A stretch of 64,000 nt of DNA from Streptomyces sp. A012304 (lineage in GTDB: Bacteria; Actinomycetota; Actinomycetes; Streptomycetales; Streptomycetaceae), in assembly GCF_026008495.1 (NCBI RefSeq), contig NZ_BQUN01000004.1, forward strand, positions 16,635 through 80,634. The letters are read 5' to 3'. Under the pieces are notes generated by a model. That model saw only the letters and a program-made list of their open reading frames with translations. It did no database searches and was not told where the DNA came from. Below are positions 1-8,086 of the stretch, piece after piece. Numbering within the stretch: the first letter of the stretch is position 1; the number at the start of each line of letters is the position of its first letter. The translations under genes and the position numbers were made by a program.

Positions 1-699
1 GCCGGTGAAGGCGATCTTGTCGACGCCGGGGTGGCGCAGCAGCGCCTCACCGGCGACCGGTCCGCTGCCGGTGACCACGTTGACGACGCCGTCGGGGACA
101 CCGGCCCGCTGGAGCAGCCCGGCCATGTACAGGGCGCTCAGCGGGGTCTCGTCGGCGGGCTTGTGGACGACCGTGTTGCCGGCGGCGAGGGCCGGGGCGA
201 TCTTCGAGCCGGCCAGGATCAGCGGGAAGTTGAACGGGGTGATCGCGGCGACGACCCCGAGCGGCCCGCGCCTGGTGTAGGCGAGGGCGTTGAGCGGGGT
301 CTCGCGCTGCGCGCCGTCGAGGGTGTAGGCGAGGGAGGCGAAGTACTCGTAGTCGTTGGCCGCGTTCGTCACGTCCACGGCGTGGGCGAGGGTGATCGGC
401 TTGCCGACGTCGAGGCTCTCCAGCCGTGCGATCTCGTCGGCGTTCTCCCGGATCAGCTCCGCCACCCGGTACAGGATCCGGCCGCGCTCCCGGCCGCTGA
501 GCCCCGACCACCGGCCGGAGTCGAAGGCCTCGCGGGCGGCGCGTACCGCCGCGTCCACGTCGGCGGCGCCCGCCTCCGCCACGGTGGTCACGACCGCGCC
601 CCGGGACGGGTCGACCACCTCGGTGCGCGCTCCGTCGGCGGCCTCGCGCCACTGTCCCCCGATGAAGAGCCGACCGGGGTCGATCTCGAAGGTGGTCAT
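1..699 (-). CDS. Aldehyde dehydrogenase, C-terminus cut by window edge
   Basis: NAD(P)-dependent aldehyde dehydrogenase; only the first 233 residues are inside the window. The visible part shows the usual family N-terminus, the cofactor-domain segment ITPFNFPLIL, the cofactor-binding HKPADETP region and, at the edge, KIAFTG. The catalytic Glu and Cys lie beyond the window. The ATG at 699 follows GAGGAGTGGCG. It diverges from a MarR regulator over two palindromes at 732-783, so its substrate or a related aromatic compound is probably sensed by that regulator (inference). The exact aldehyde cannot be read from sequence; aromatic and aliphatic aldehydes are both possible. Confidence 0.9.
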   Translation of the reverse strand, partial: MTTFEIDPGRLFIGGQWREAADGARTEVVDPSRGAVVTTVAEAGAADVDAAVRAAREAFDSGRWSGLSGRERGRILYRVAELIRENADEIARLESLDVGKPITLAHAVDVTNAANDYEYFASLAYTLDGAQRETPLNALAYTRRGPLGVVAAITPFNFPLILAGSKIAPALAAGNTVVHKPADETPLSALYMAGLLQRAGVPDGVVNVVTGSGPVAGEALLRHPGVDKIAFTG

Positions 700-731
700 C
701 GCCACTCCTCAGCATCGTCGCTAAGATTTCA

Positions 732-783
732 ACCAACAGGATTCCTGTTGGTGCGCAGTCTCATTACAGACAGGTTTCCTGTC
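732..783. promoter_or_regulatory. Two MarR-type operator palindromes
   Basis: Two inverted repeats share the core ACAGG-N3-CCTGT. The first has perfect 9-bp arms ACCAACAGG (732-740) and CCTGTTGGT (744-752) around ATT. The second is GACAGGTTTCCTGTC (769-783). Both lie in the 104-bp gap between the divergent aldehyde dehydrogenase and MarR genes. Symmetry, spacing and position fit a MarR dimer binding twice; binding itself is inferred. Confidence 0.8.
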
Positions 784-803
784 AATGCTCTAGGCTCGGC
801 CCC

Positions 804-1241
804 ATGGCCGGCACCCAGACAACCAAGGCACCCCCGTCCCTCCTCTACATGGTGAAACAGGTGGAACTGGTCGTGCGATCCCACCTCGACGAACTGGTCC
901 GACCCTCCGGGATCACCGCCCTGCAGTACACCGCGCTGACCGTGCTGGAGCGCCACGACGGGCTGTCGGCCGCCCAGCTGGCCCGGGACTCCTTCGTCAC
1001 CGCCCAGTCCATCGCCGACCTGGTGCGCTCCCTGGAGGGCCGCGGCCTGATCCGCCGGGAGCGCAATCCGCGCAACCGGCGCGAGCTGCTGATCCTGCTC
1101 ACCGAGGAGGGGCGCGAACTGCTCGCGCGACACGAGGGGCCGGTGCGGGAGCTGGAGGAACGGATGGTCCGGGACCTCACGGCACACCAGAGCGAGCAGT
1201 TCCGGCTGGCGCTGACCAAGGCGTGGCAGGCGCTGTCGTAG
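804..1241 (+). CDS. MarR-family transcriptional regulator
   Basis: A 145-residue winged-helix regulator. The N-terminal dimerisation helix is followed by the helix-turn-helix (roughly residues 50-80, with LSAAQLARDSFVTAQSIADL) and the wing containing ERNPRNRRELLILLT, typical of MarR proteins. MarR proteins are usually ligand-responsive repressors. It diverges from the aldehyde dehydrogenase, and two matching palindromes lie between the two genes, so it most likely represses the dehydrogenase gene and itself (inference). The ATG at 804 has no strong Shine-Dalgarno sequence and may be close to leaderless. Confidence 0.9.
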   Translation: MAGTQTTKAPPSLLYMVKQVELVVRSHLDELVRPSGITALQYTALTVLERHDGLSAAQLARDSFVTAQSIADLVRSLEGRGLIRRERNPRNRRELLILLTEEGRELLARHEGPVRELEERMVRDLTAHQSEQFRLALTKAWQALS

Positions 1242-1300
1242 CGATCCTCCGGGGCACCCCCGAGGACCTCCCGGGCCCGGCGCGCGGGTCGTCCGACCCG

Positions 1301-1360
1301 TTCACGACCTCGTTCACGGCCTGGTTCATGGCCTGGTTCACGGCTTCGTTCACGGCGCGA
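1301..1360. repeat. 12-bp tandem repeat, five units
   Basis: Five consecutive 12-bp units: TTCACGACCTCG, TTCACGGCCTGG, TTCATGGCCTGG, TTCACGGCTTCG and TTCACGGCGCGA. The array sits in the 281-bp gap between the MarR stop and the STAS gene. The period is a multiple of three, but I see no credible gene through it on either strand. Its role is unknown. Confidence 0.85.
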
Positions 1361-1522
1361 AAAAACTCGGTCGAGACACGCCCTCAATTCGAAGACATAT
1401 GTCAACCGAACATGCTGGAATTCACTCCATCGGGGGTAACTTGCTGGAGCGGGGAACTGCTGTGCGCTGCCCCGCCGTTGGAGGCTCCCGACCGGTGGAG
1501 CGGCGTTGGAGGCGATGTCGTC

Positions 1523-1903
1523 GTGCAGCAGGAACCCACCGCGGACACCCCGCATCTGCGCGTCCGCAGGGACCGGGGGTACACGGTCCTGGAGTTCCAC
1601 GGCGAGATCGACATCGTCGCCGAGACGGAGATCGCCCCGCACCTCGACGACGCCACCGCCGGCAACGCCCCTCGGGTGGTGCTCGACCTGAGCCGCATCG
1701 ACTTCTTCGACTGCTCCGGACTGCGCCTGCTCCACCGGGCCCGCAACCGCGTCCTGGAGCACGGCGGGCAGCTGCACCTCGTCTGCGACCATCCGCTGAC
1801 CCTGCGCGTCCTGCGCGCCACCGGCCTGCTGCGGCTGCTGCCGGCCGCGCCGACACTGGATGCGGCCCTGCAACGGCCGGAGGCCACGTCCGGCTCGTTA
1901 TGA
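1523..1903 (+). CDS. STAS-domain anti-sigma factor antagonist
   Basis: A protein of about 126 residues with a single STAS domain. LEFHGEIDIVAE marks the first strands, and VVLDLSRIDFFDCSGLRLL is the signature loop holding the Ser that is phosphorylated in SpoIIAA/RsbV-type antagonists. These proteins bind anti-sigma kinases and release a sigma factor. The GTG at 1523 is preferred: it follows GGAGG at 1508-1512 (10-nt spacing) and gives the usual family length. An in-frame ATG at 1412 would add 37 residues of non-domain sequence. No partner kinase is adjacent; the nearest RsbW-like ATPase in the window is at 48964. Confidence 0.85.
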   Translation: MQQEPTADTPHLRVRRDRGYTVLEFHGEIDIVAETEIAPHLDDATAGNAPRVVLDLSRIDFFDCSGLRLLHRARNRVLEHGGQLHLVCDHPLTLRVLRATGLLRLLPAAPTLDAALQRPEATSGSL

Positions 1904-2067
1904 ACGCGGGGCCTCACCCCGTGCTTCTCGCCACCGCGCGCGCCGCAGGCGGGTGACTCTTCAGTCCCAACCGTCCCGCCCCGCCCCACTCTGTCACGGA
2001 ACGTCAACAACAGGGTCTGGCAAGGAGTTCGACGGGAATCCGTTCCCCAGGAAGGAGGACCGTCGGC

Positions 2068-2730
2068 ATGACGACTCCCATCAGGCGCCTCCCGAGGCGC
2101 ATGCCCGGTTGGGCCAAGGCGCTCACCGCTGTCGTGGCCGTGCTCGTCGTGATGTTCGCCGGGATCCGGCTGAGCCTCCTGCCGGGCCTGCGCGACTTCT
2201 TCGGCACCGAGACCCACGACCGCTCCGGCCCCGCCCTGCTCAAGTCGATCCAGGACATGAGCCGCTACGAGGCCGCCTCCGGCACGTTCCAGGTCGTCGT
2301 GGACCTGGAGAAGGACGCCAAGTACCTCCCGGACGCGCTGCGCGGCACCCGCACCCTGTACGTCGGGGCGGGCACCGTGGACGCCTACGTCGATCTCGGC
2401 GAGGTCGACGACAAGGACGTGACGGTCGACGACGCCCGCACGTCGGCCACGCTGCGGCTGCCCCACGCCCGGCTCGGCACCCCGGCCCTGGACCCCGACA
2501 GCTCCTACGCGGTCTCCAAGCAGCGCGGTCTCCTCGACCGCCTCGGCGACCTGTTCTCCGACAACCCCAACAGCGAGCAGGCCGTGCAGCAGCTCGCCGT
2601 GCGGCACATCGCCGACGCGGCCAAGGAGAGCGAGCTGACCGCGCGCGCCGAGACCAACACGACCGGCATGCTCCAGGGCCTGCTGCGCTCCCTCGGCTTC
2701 AAGGAGGTGCGTGTGTCCTACGGCAGCTGA
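2068..2730 (+). CDS. DUF4230 family membrane-anchored protein
   Basis: A 220-residue protein. A basic N-terminus (RRLPRRMPG) is followed by one transmembrane segment at about residues 17-38, then an extracytoplasmic domain of DUF4230 type (SRYEAASGTFQVVVDLEKD, then an LPHARLGTPALD strand pair). Members of this family have no assigned biochemical role. An AGGAGG-type Shine-Dalgarno (GAAGGAGGACC) precedes the ATG. The next gene, a VanZ-like protein, starts 94 nt downstream on the same strand and may be cotranscribed. Confidence 0.8.
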   Translation: MTTPIRRLPRRMPGWAKALTAVVAVLVVMFAGIRLSLLPGLRDFFGTETHDRSGPALLKSIQDMSRYEAASGTFQVVVDLEKDAKYLPDALRGTRTLYVGAGTVDAYVDLGEVDDKDVTVDDARTSATLRLPHARLGTPALDPDSSYAVSKQRGLLDRLGDLFSDNPNSEQAVQQLAVRHIADAAKESELTARAETNTTGMLQGLLRSLGFKEVRVSYGS

Positions 2731-2824
2731 CCGGACGGCGGGCCGCATCCTCGGGCCGTCCGCGGGTAACCGCCTTATGACGCACGGAAGTTGACGTAGA
2801 GCAGCTGGACACCCGGAGGACCGC

Positions 2825-3451
2825 ATGGCCCGTGCAGTCTCACGTCCGTCCGCCTCCCTCATCGGGCGGGTCGCGTCCCGTCTGCGCCCGCGCGGTTCGG
2901 CACCGCCGACGGCGCCCGCCGAGCCCGCCCGCGAGCCCGGGCGGTCCCGGCCCGCCGGACGGCGGGCGCGGGACGGCGGGCGCGGCGAACGCCGTCCGCT
3001 GCCGTTCCCGCTGCGGCTGCTGGCGATGGTGTGCGCCTTCGCGTTCATGGTGGCCTTCGCCGTCGTCCTGGCCCGCCTCACCTTGGAGCCCTCCCCCGCG
3101 TCCGAGGAGCTGGTGCACTCCAACCTGCGTCCGGGCCGCTCGCTGCGGGCCTATCTCGACCAGCCCGAACTGCGCGACGCGGTGAAGCAGATCGGCGGCA
3201 ACCTACTGCTGGGCGTGCCGTTCGGCGTCCTGGTGCCGGTCCTCGCGCCCCGCGCGCGCGGGCTGGTGCGGGTGCTGCTGCTGACGGCGTGCGTGATGCT
3301 GTCGGTGGAGTTCGCCCAGGGCGCGCTGGTGACCGGGCGCGCCTTCGACATCGACGACGTCATCCTCAACACGGCGGGCGCGCTGATCGGCTACCTGCTG
3401 CTGGGCCGGCGCGTCAGCCGGGCGGTGCACGCACGCGAGCGGCGCGTGTGA
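2825..3451 (+). CDS. VanZ-like membrane protein
   Basis: A 208-residue protein with a long Arg/Pro-rich cytoplasmic N-terminus (about residues 1-60) and a VanZ-type membrane domain. Hydrophobic segments lie near residues 62-82, 125-140, 143-165 and at the C-terminus. The family signature is visible as GNLLLGVPFGVL, then SVEFAQGALVTGRAFDIDDVILNTAGALIGY. Some VanZ proteins affect teicoplanin susceptibility, but most actinobacterial members are uncharacterised, so resistance should not be assumed. GGAGG sits just before the ATG. Confidence 0.85.
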   Translation: MARAVSRPSASLIGRVASRLRPRGSAPPTAPAEPAREPGRSRPAGRRARDGGRGERRPLPFPLRLLAMVCAFAFMVAFAVVLARLTLEPSPASEELVHSNLRPGRSLRAYLDQPELRDAVKQIGGNLLLGVPFGVLVPVLAPRARGLVRVLLLTACVMLSVEFAQGALVTGRAFDIDDVILNTAGALIGYLLLGRRVSRAVHARERRV

Positions 3452-3478
3452 CGCCGCACGCCGGGGGCGAGCGGGCGG

Positions 3479-3715
3479 CTAGCGCGGGGACCAGGTGTAC
3501 CGGTCGCCGCCCACCCAGCGCACCACGTCCGGGTCGTCGAGGTCGTGGACCGTGATGCCGAACGCGGCGGCCGTCTGGAGGACGTCGGTCACGGTCCTCG
3601 CCTCACCGACCACCTCACCGTCGATTTCCACGATGCGGAACGGCGATGTGCCGGGCTGCACCCCGAGCACCGTGATCCGCGGATGGGAGATGTAAGGGCT
3701 CGCGATTTCGGTCAT
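3479..3715 (-). CDS. Small conserved hypothetical protein
   Basis: A 78-residue protein of unknown function beginning MTEIASPYISHPRITVLG and ending in DDPDVVRWVGGDRYTWSPR. It has no membrane segment or cysteine. The fold looks like short beta strands followed by a helix (EARTVTDVLQTAAAFG). The ATG at 3715 is preferred over longer starts because the extra N-terminus is basic and low quality. The 193 bp between it and the SDR stop (3716-3908) holds nothing I recognise apart from its likely promoter. Confidence 0.65.
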   Translation of the reverse strand: MTEIASPYISHPRITVLGVQPGTSPFRIVEIDGEVVGEARTVTDVLQTAAAFGITVHDLDDPDVVRWVGGDRYTWSPR

Positions 3716-3908
3716 GACATAGAGCGTAAGACGCAACCGGCCGGTACGAATCACCCGATTTCCCCGTATAGCGGATCCGGCACCGCCGCCTCCACCGCGC
3801 CTTGAGTGGCCGGCCGTCCGAAGGCGCCGTGCTCACCCAGCCGGGAGAGGACGGGGCGACCGTGCGGCCCTGGTCGAACAGCAGGAACTCGTGCGCTGTC
3901 TCGTCGGC

Positions 3909-4718
3909 TCAGGGGCGACGCCAGTCGTCGCCGGTGAGGTGCGAGCCGGCCTGCGGGCCCATCCGCAGCATGCCGCCGTCGACGCTCCAGGAGGCCCCGG
4001 TGACGTACGAGGCGTCGGGCCCGGCGAGGAAGGCGATGACGGCGGCGACCTCGCGGGCGTCGCCGGGGCGGCCCAGCGGCACACCCGGCCGCTCCACGGT
4101 GTGCACGTCGACGTCCTCCTGCCCGGTCATGGGGGTGGCGATCTCGCCGGGGGCGACGGCGTTGACGGTGATGCCGAACTCGGCGAGTTCCAGCGCCATC
4201 ACCTGGGTGAGCAGACCGAGGCCGCCCTTGGCCGCGCAGTAGGGGGCGGCGCCGACGCGCGGCTGGTGCTCGTGGACGGAGGTGACGTTGACGATCCGGC
4301 CGCCGTCGCCCTGCCGGATCATGTGCCGGGCCGCCTTCTGCCCGCACAGGAACGGCCCGATCAGGTCGACGTCCAGCACCCGGCGCACCTCGTCGAGTTC
4401 CAGGTCGACAAAGGGCGTCATGGTGCCCGTACCGGCGTTGTTGACGAGGACGTCGAGGCGGCCGAGCCGGTCGCACAGCTCGTCGACGGTGCCGGCGGCG
4501 GTGGGCAGCCGGGTGAGGTCGAGCTGCGCGACGGCGGCCCGCCGGCCGTGCCCGCGGACCTCCTCCGCGGTCTCCTCGGCACCCCTGAGGTCGCTGTGCC
4601 AGGTGATGCCGATGTCCATCCCGGCCTGGGCGAGGCGTACGGCGGTGGCGCGGCCGATGCCGGAGTCGGCTCCGGTGATCACGGCCACCCTGGGGCGGGG
4701 CGCGGCGGGGGCGGACAT
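3909..4718 (-). CDS. Short-chain dehydrogenase/reductase (SDR)
   Basis: A 269-residue classical SDR with NAD(P) motif TGADSGIG near residue 16, NNAG, the catalytic Ser in VNVTSVHEH, the YCAAK catalytic pair and the C-terminal VDGGMLRMGP. It resembles glucose/ribitol dehydrogenase-like SDRs, but substrate is not readable from sequence. The ATG at 4718 follows GGAGGCCCCGCG. It diverges from the PHP-domain gene; the 139-bp gap shows no obvious operator. Confidence 0.9.
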   Translation of the reverse strand: MSAPAAPRPRVAVITGADSGIGRATAVRLAQAGMDIGITWHSDLRGAEETAEEVRGHGRRAAVAQLDLTRLPTAAGTVDELCDRLGRLDVLVNNAGTGTMTPFVDLELDEVRRVLDVDLIGPFLCGQKAARHMIRQGDGGRIVNVTSVHEHQPRVGAAPYCAAKGGLGLLTQVMALELAEFGITVNAVAPGEIATPMTGQEDVDVHTVERPGVPLGRPGDAREVAAVIAFLAGPDASYVTGASWSVDGGMLRMGPQAGSHLTGDDWRRP

Positions 4719-4857
4719 CGCGGGGCCTCCTCGGACGGCGGGGGTGGTGGGACGTCGCAGTACCCGGGTGCGTGCCGGACAAACCGCGTCGCCCGTCGCC
4801 GTGCGGACCGGGCGCGGTCGGGGAACCCTGGAGCCAGGAAGAGGCCAGGAGGTGCCG

Positions 4858-5895
4858 ATGGATCCCGTCGAGGCCCTGGAGCGGATCGCCTTCCTGCTGG
4901 AGCGGTCGCTCGCGCCGACGTACCGCATGCGGGCCTTCCGCACCGCGGCCGCGGTGGTGGGGCGGCTGCCCGCCGGGGAGGTCGAGGAGCGGGCGGCCGC
5001 GGGCACGCTGGAGTCGCTCAAAGGGGTCGGCCCGAAGACCGCGCAGGTGGTGCGTGAGGCGCTGGACGGGCGGGTGCCGGCGTATCTGGAGAAGCTGGAG
5101 GGCGAGGTCGGCGGGCCCCTCGGCGCGGGCGGCTCCCGGCTGCGGGCGTCGCTGCGCGGCGACTGCCATGTGCACTCCGACTGGTCGGACGGCGGCAGCC
5201 CGATCGAGGAGATGGGCCGGGCGGCGATCGCGCTCGGGCACGAGTGGATGGCGCTGACCGACCACTCGCCGCGGCTGACGGTGGCCCGCGGGCTGTCCGC
5301 GGAGCGGCTGCTGCGGCAGCTGGACGTGGTCGAGGAGCTGAACGCGACCTGGGCGCCGTTCCGGCTGCTGACCGGCATCGAGTGCGACATCCTCGAGGAC
5401 GGCTCGCTCGACCAGGAGCCGGAGCTGCTGGACCGGCTCGACGTGGTCGTGGTGTCGGTGCACTCCAAGCTGCGCATGGACGAGCGTGCCATGACCCGCC
5501 GGATGGTGCGGGCCGTGCGCGATCCGCACGCCGACGTGCTCGGGCACTGCACCGGCCGGCTGGTGACGGGGCGCGGGCGGCCGGAGTCGCGGTTCGACCC
5601 CGACGAGGTGTTCGCGGCGTGCGCCGGGTCGGGCACCGCGGTGGAGATCAACAGCCGGCCCGAGCGGCTGGACCCGCCCCGGCGGCTGCTGCGGCGGGCC
5701 GTCGAGGCGGGAGTGCTGTTCTCGGTGGACACCGACGCGCACGCGCCGGGCCAGCTGGACTGGCAGATCCTCGGCTGCGAGCGGGCCGAGGAGTGCGGGG
5801 TGCCCGCGGAGCGGGTGGTGACCACCTGGCCGGTGGCGGACCTGCTGTCCTGGACCCGACAGGGGCGGGTGCCGGCGGGCGTGGCGGGTGGCTGA
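4858..5895 (+). CDS. PHP-domain protein with N-terminal helix-hairpin-helix (PolX C-terminus-like)
   Basis: A 345-residue protein. An N-terminal helical region carries a helix-hairpin-helix-like motif (LKGVGPKTAQVV, about residues 54-65). A PHP phosphoesterase domain follows, with metal-binding motifs HVHSDWSD (about 104), ALTDHS, GIECDI, VVVSVHS, LGHCTG and DTDAH. In bacterial PolX these parts sit with a polymerase X nucleotidyltransferase domain, which is absent here. A metal-dependent phosphatase or 3'-exonuclease-type hydrolase is likely. AGGAGG precedes the ATG. A HAD hydrolase follows after 40 nt and then a FUSC protein, suggesting an operon. Confidence 0.85.
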   Translation: MDPVEALERIAFLLERSLAPTYRMRAFRTAAAVVGRLPAGEVEERAAAGTLESLKGVGPKTAQVVREALDGRVPAYLEKLEGEVGGPLGAGGSRLRASLRGDCHVHSDWSDGGSPIEEMGRAAIALGHEWMALTDHSPRLTVARGLSAERLLRQLDVVEELNATWAPFRLLTGIECDILEDGSLDQEPELLDRLDVVVVSVHSKLRMDERAMTRRMVRAVRDPHADVLGHCTGRLVTGRGRPESRFDPDEVFAACAGSGTAVEINSRPERLDPPRRLLRRAVEAGVLFSVDTDAHAPGQLDWQILGCERAEECGVPAERVVTTWPVADLLSWTRQGRVPAGVAGG

Positions 5896-5935
5896 CGTGG
5901 TACCCGGGGCTCCCCGCGAAGGAAGGACTCCCCGG

Positions 5936-6592
5936 ATGGAACGCGCCGCCGTCTTCGATGTCGACGGCACCCTCGTCGACACCAACCACCTCCATGTCGT
6001 GACCTGGTGGGAGGCCCTGCGCCAGGCAGGGCACCGGGTGCCGACACACGCCGTGCACCGGGCGATCGGCCTGTCGTCCACCGACCTGATCGCCCATCTC
6101 CTGGGCGAGGACCGCGACAAGGACCAGGACGCCGGGCTGAGCGCCGCCCACAAGGCGCTGTACGGGCAGTACTTCGACCGGCTGGCCGCGCTGCGGGACG
6201 CCGGCGCGCTGCTGGAGCGGCTGCACGGCGACGGCTGGAAGGTGGTGCTCGCCACCTCGGCGAGCGGGGCGGAACTGTCGGCGCTGCGCCGCGCCCTGGA
6301 CGCCGACGAGGCGATCACGGCCACGGCGAGCGCGGACGACGTCGAGCGGGGCAAGCCCGCGCCCGAGCCCGTCGAGCACGCCCTGGAACTGGCCGGCGTG
6401 CCCGCCGAGCGGGCCGTGTTCGTCGGCGACTCGGTATGGGACATGCGGGCGGGTCGCCGGGCCGGGGTGCGCTGCGTGGGCGTGCTGTGCGGCGGTGTCC
6501 CGCGCGCCGATCTGGAGGAGGCGGGCGCCGAGGCGGTCTACGCCGACCCGGCCGACCTGCTGGCGTCCCTGGAGGACAGCCCGCTGGCATGA
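5936..6592 (+). CDS. HAD-superfamily hydrolase
   Basis: A 218-residue HAD phosphatase with motif I FDVDGTLVD at residues 6-14, a helical cap, motif II LATSASG, the motif III Lys in ERGKPAPEP and motif IV FVGDSVWDM. The layout matches the beta-phosphoglucomutase/phosphoglycolate phosphatase-like subfamily; the substrate is unknown. The ATG at 5936 places motif I at the normal distance from the N-terminus and has an upstream GGAAGGA. Its stop overlaps the next start as ATGA, so it is probably translationally coupled to the FUSC gene. Confidence 0.9.
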   Translation: MERAAVFDVDGTLVDTNHLHVVTWWEALRQAGHRVPTHAVHRAIGLSSTDLIAHLLGEDRDKDQDAGLSAAHKALYGQYFDRLAALRDAGALLERLHGDGWKVVLATSASGAELSALRRALDADEAITATASADDVERGKPAPEPVEHALELAGVPAERAVFVGDSVWDMRAGRRAGVRCVGVLCGGVPRADLEEAGAEAVYADPADLLASLEDSPLA

Positions 6593-7776
6593 GCATCGGG
6601 GTGGGGAAACGCTGGACGGAGGCCGTACGCCGGGAGGCGGGTGCCGTCGCCCGGGCCGTACGGGCGGCCCGGAGCGGGCCCGGGCGCGAGCGGGACCTGA
6701 TCGTGCAGTCGCTCAAGGCGACGCTGGCCGCGGTGCTCGCCTGGCTGGTCGGAAGCGTCTGGCTGGGCGACCCGATGGCCCTGATGGCGCCCTGGGTGGC
6801 GCTGGTGCTGGTGCAGACCACGGTGTACGGCTCGCTGCGCCAGGCCGCCCAGCAGTGGACGGCGATCTGCGCGGGCACGCTGCTCGCCTCGGCGGCGCAG
6901 GCGCTGACCGGGGACACCCTGGGCGCGCTGGCGCTGTCCGTCCCGCTGCTGATGCTGCTGGCGCACTGGCCCCGCTTCGGCGACCAGGGCATCTACGCGG
7001 CCACCACGGCGGTGTTCACGCTGGCCTCGGGCGCGGTGTCGGTGTCGGCGGTCGGGCACCGGGTGGGGCAGGCGGCGCTCGGCGCGGTGATCGGGGTGGT
7101 GGTCAACGCGCTGGTGCTGCCGCCGGTCCATCTGCGGGACGTGCGGGAGAACCTCGCGGCGCTGGCGCGGGAGGCGGGCGAGACGCTGCACGCGGTCGCC
7201 GCCGGGCTGGCCGACGGCGAGTGGGACGGGACGACGGCCGACGACTGGTCGCGGGGTGCCGGCCGGCTGGAACGGCGGTGCGAGGGCCTGCGGTCGGCGC
7301 GGGGCTGGAGCCGGGAGAGCCTGCGTCTGACGACCGGCCCGCTGCGCGCGCTGCACCGGGTGCCGCTCGATGTGCCGCCGGAGTGGGAGGACGGCCGCTG
7401 GAGCCGGGTGGCGGAACATGTCACGGCCCTCACCCGCACCCTCGCGGTCGCGGCCGACGACGACCGCGCCCCGGCCCCGCCGGAGGCGGCGGCGCTGCGG
7501 GTCTACGCCCGGCTGCTGGAGCTGATCGGCGACGCGTGCCGGGCCGAGGCCGACCGTTTCCTGCGCGCGGGCCCCACCGCTCTCGACGGGGCGGGCCGGG
7601 CGGACCGGGGCGAGGCGGAGATGCGGGAGCTGCGCGCCCGGTTGCAGGACAGTCTGCGCGACCACGCGGGGCGGGGCGCGGCGCACACGGCCGTGCTCGG
7701 GACGCTGCTGCTCCAGGCGGAGAACCTCTGGGCCGAGGTCCTTCCCGGCGCCCGGCGGGAGAGCCGGCAGGCGTGA
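6589..7776 (+). CDS. FUSC-family membrane protein (aromatic acid exporter-like)
   Basis: A 395-residue protein. About six predicted membrane helices (residues 45-165, including AVLAWLVGSVWL and ALGAVIGVVVNALVLPPV) are followed by a long soluble helical domain. This is the half-size FUSC/DUF939 arrangement linked to efflux of aromatic acids. It overlaps the HAD gene by 4 nt. A second, distinct FUSC gene lies at 13752. The substrate is not predictable. Confidence 0.8.
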   Translation: MSIGVGKRWTEAVRREAGAVARAVRAARSGPGRERDLIVQSLKATLAAVLAWLVGSVWLGDPMALMAPWVALVLVQTTVYGSLRQAAQQWTAICAGTLLASAAQALTGDTLGALALSVPLLMLLAHWPRFGDQGIYAATTAVFTLASGAVSVSAVGHRVGQAALGAVIGVVVNALVLPPVHLRDVRENLAALAREAGETLHAVAAGLADGEWDGTTADDWSRGAGRLERRCEGLRSARGWSRESLRLTTGPLRALHRVPLDVPPEWEDGRWSRVAEHVTALTRTLAVAADDDRAPAPPEAAALRVYARLLELIGDACRAEADRFLRAGPTALDGAGRADRGEAEMRELRARLQDSLRDHAGRGAAHTAVLGTLLLQAENLWAEVLPGARRESRQA

Positions 7777-8086
7777 CGCGGCTCACCGCGGTCGGCGGCG
7801 GGCGGGGGAACACCGGCCGATGGTTTCCCGTTGAACCGGCCGTGGGTGCGGACGGGACAGTGTCCCCGGGCCTCGACCTCCGCCCACAGGGACGATCGTT
7901 CGGCTGAAGCCCTGTGGAGCCTTTCGCCGAGAGGCGACCGCCGTCCGCGCCCACCTCAGGTCCGCCCCGACCGTGCTTCCCCCGTCCGGTCGGGGCTTTC
8001 CCGTGTCCGGCGCCGACCGCGTTCGTAGGGCACGCCCCTGGGGGTACTCGGGTCGCTCCAGCCGGACACGGCGAGAGGAGTCGACG
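7777..8086. other. 310-bp intergenic region
   Basis: There is no credible coding sequence here. Toward its right end is a hairpin (7965-7995) followed by CTTTC. Further right is GGGTAC (8042-8047), preceded about 17 nt upstream by GTTC, a weak resemblance to a SigB-type stress promoter for the epimerase gene. The rest shows nothing I recognise. Confidence 0.4.
7965..8000 (+). terminator. Probable terminator after the FUSC gene
   Basis: CCCCGACC (7965-7972) pairs with GGTCGGGG (7988-7995) across a 15-nt loop and is followed by CTTTC. It lies between the PHP-HAD-FUSC run and the next gene. Confidence 0.55.

Noticed and set aside
3751..6444. Very long leftward reading frame across the SDR, PHP and HAD genes
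   Set aside because: It is an antisense shadow produced by high GC; composition is Arg/Pro-rich with no domain, and the real genes on the locus carry full family motifs.
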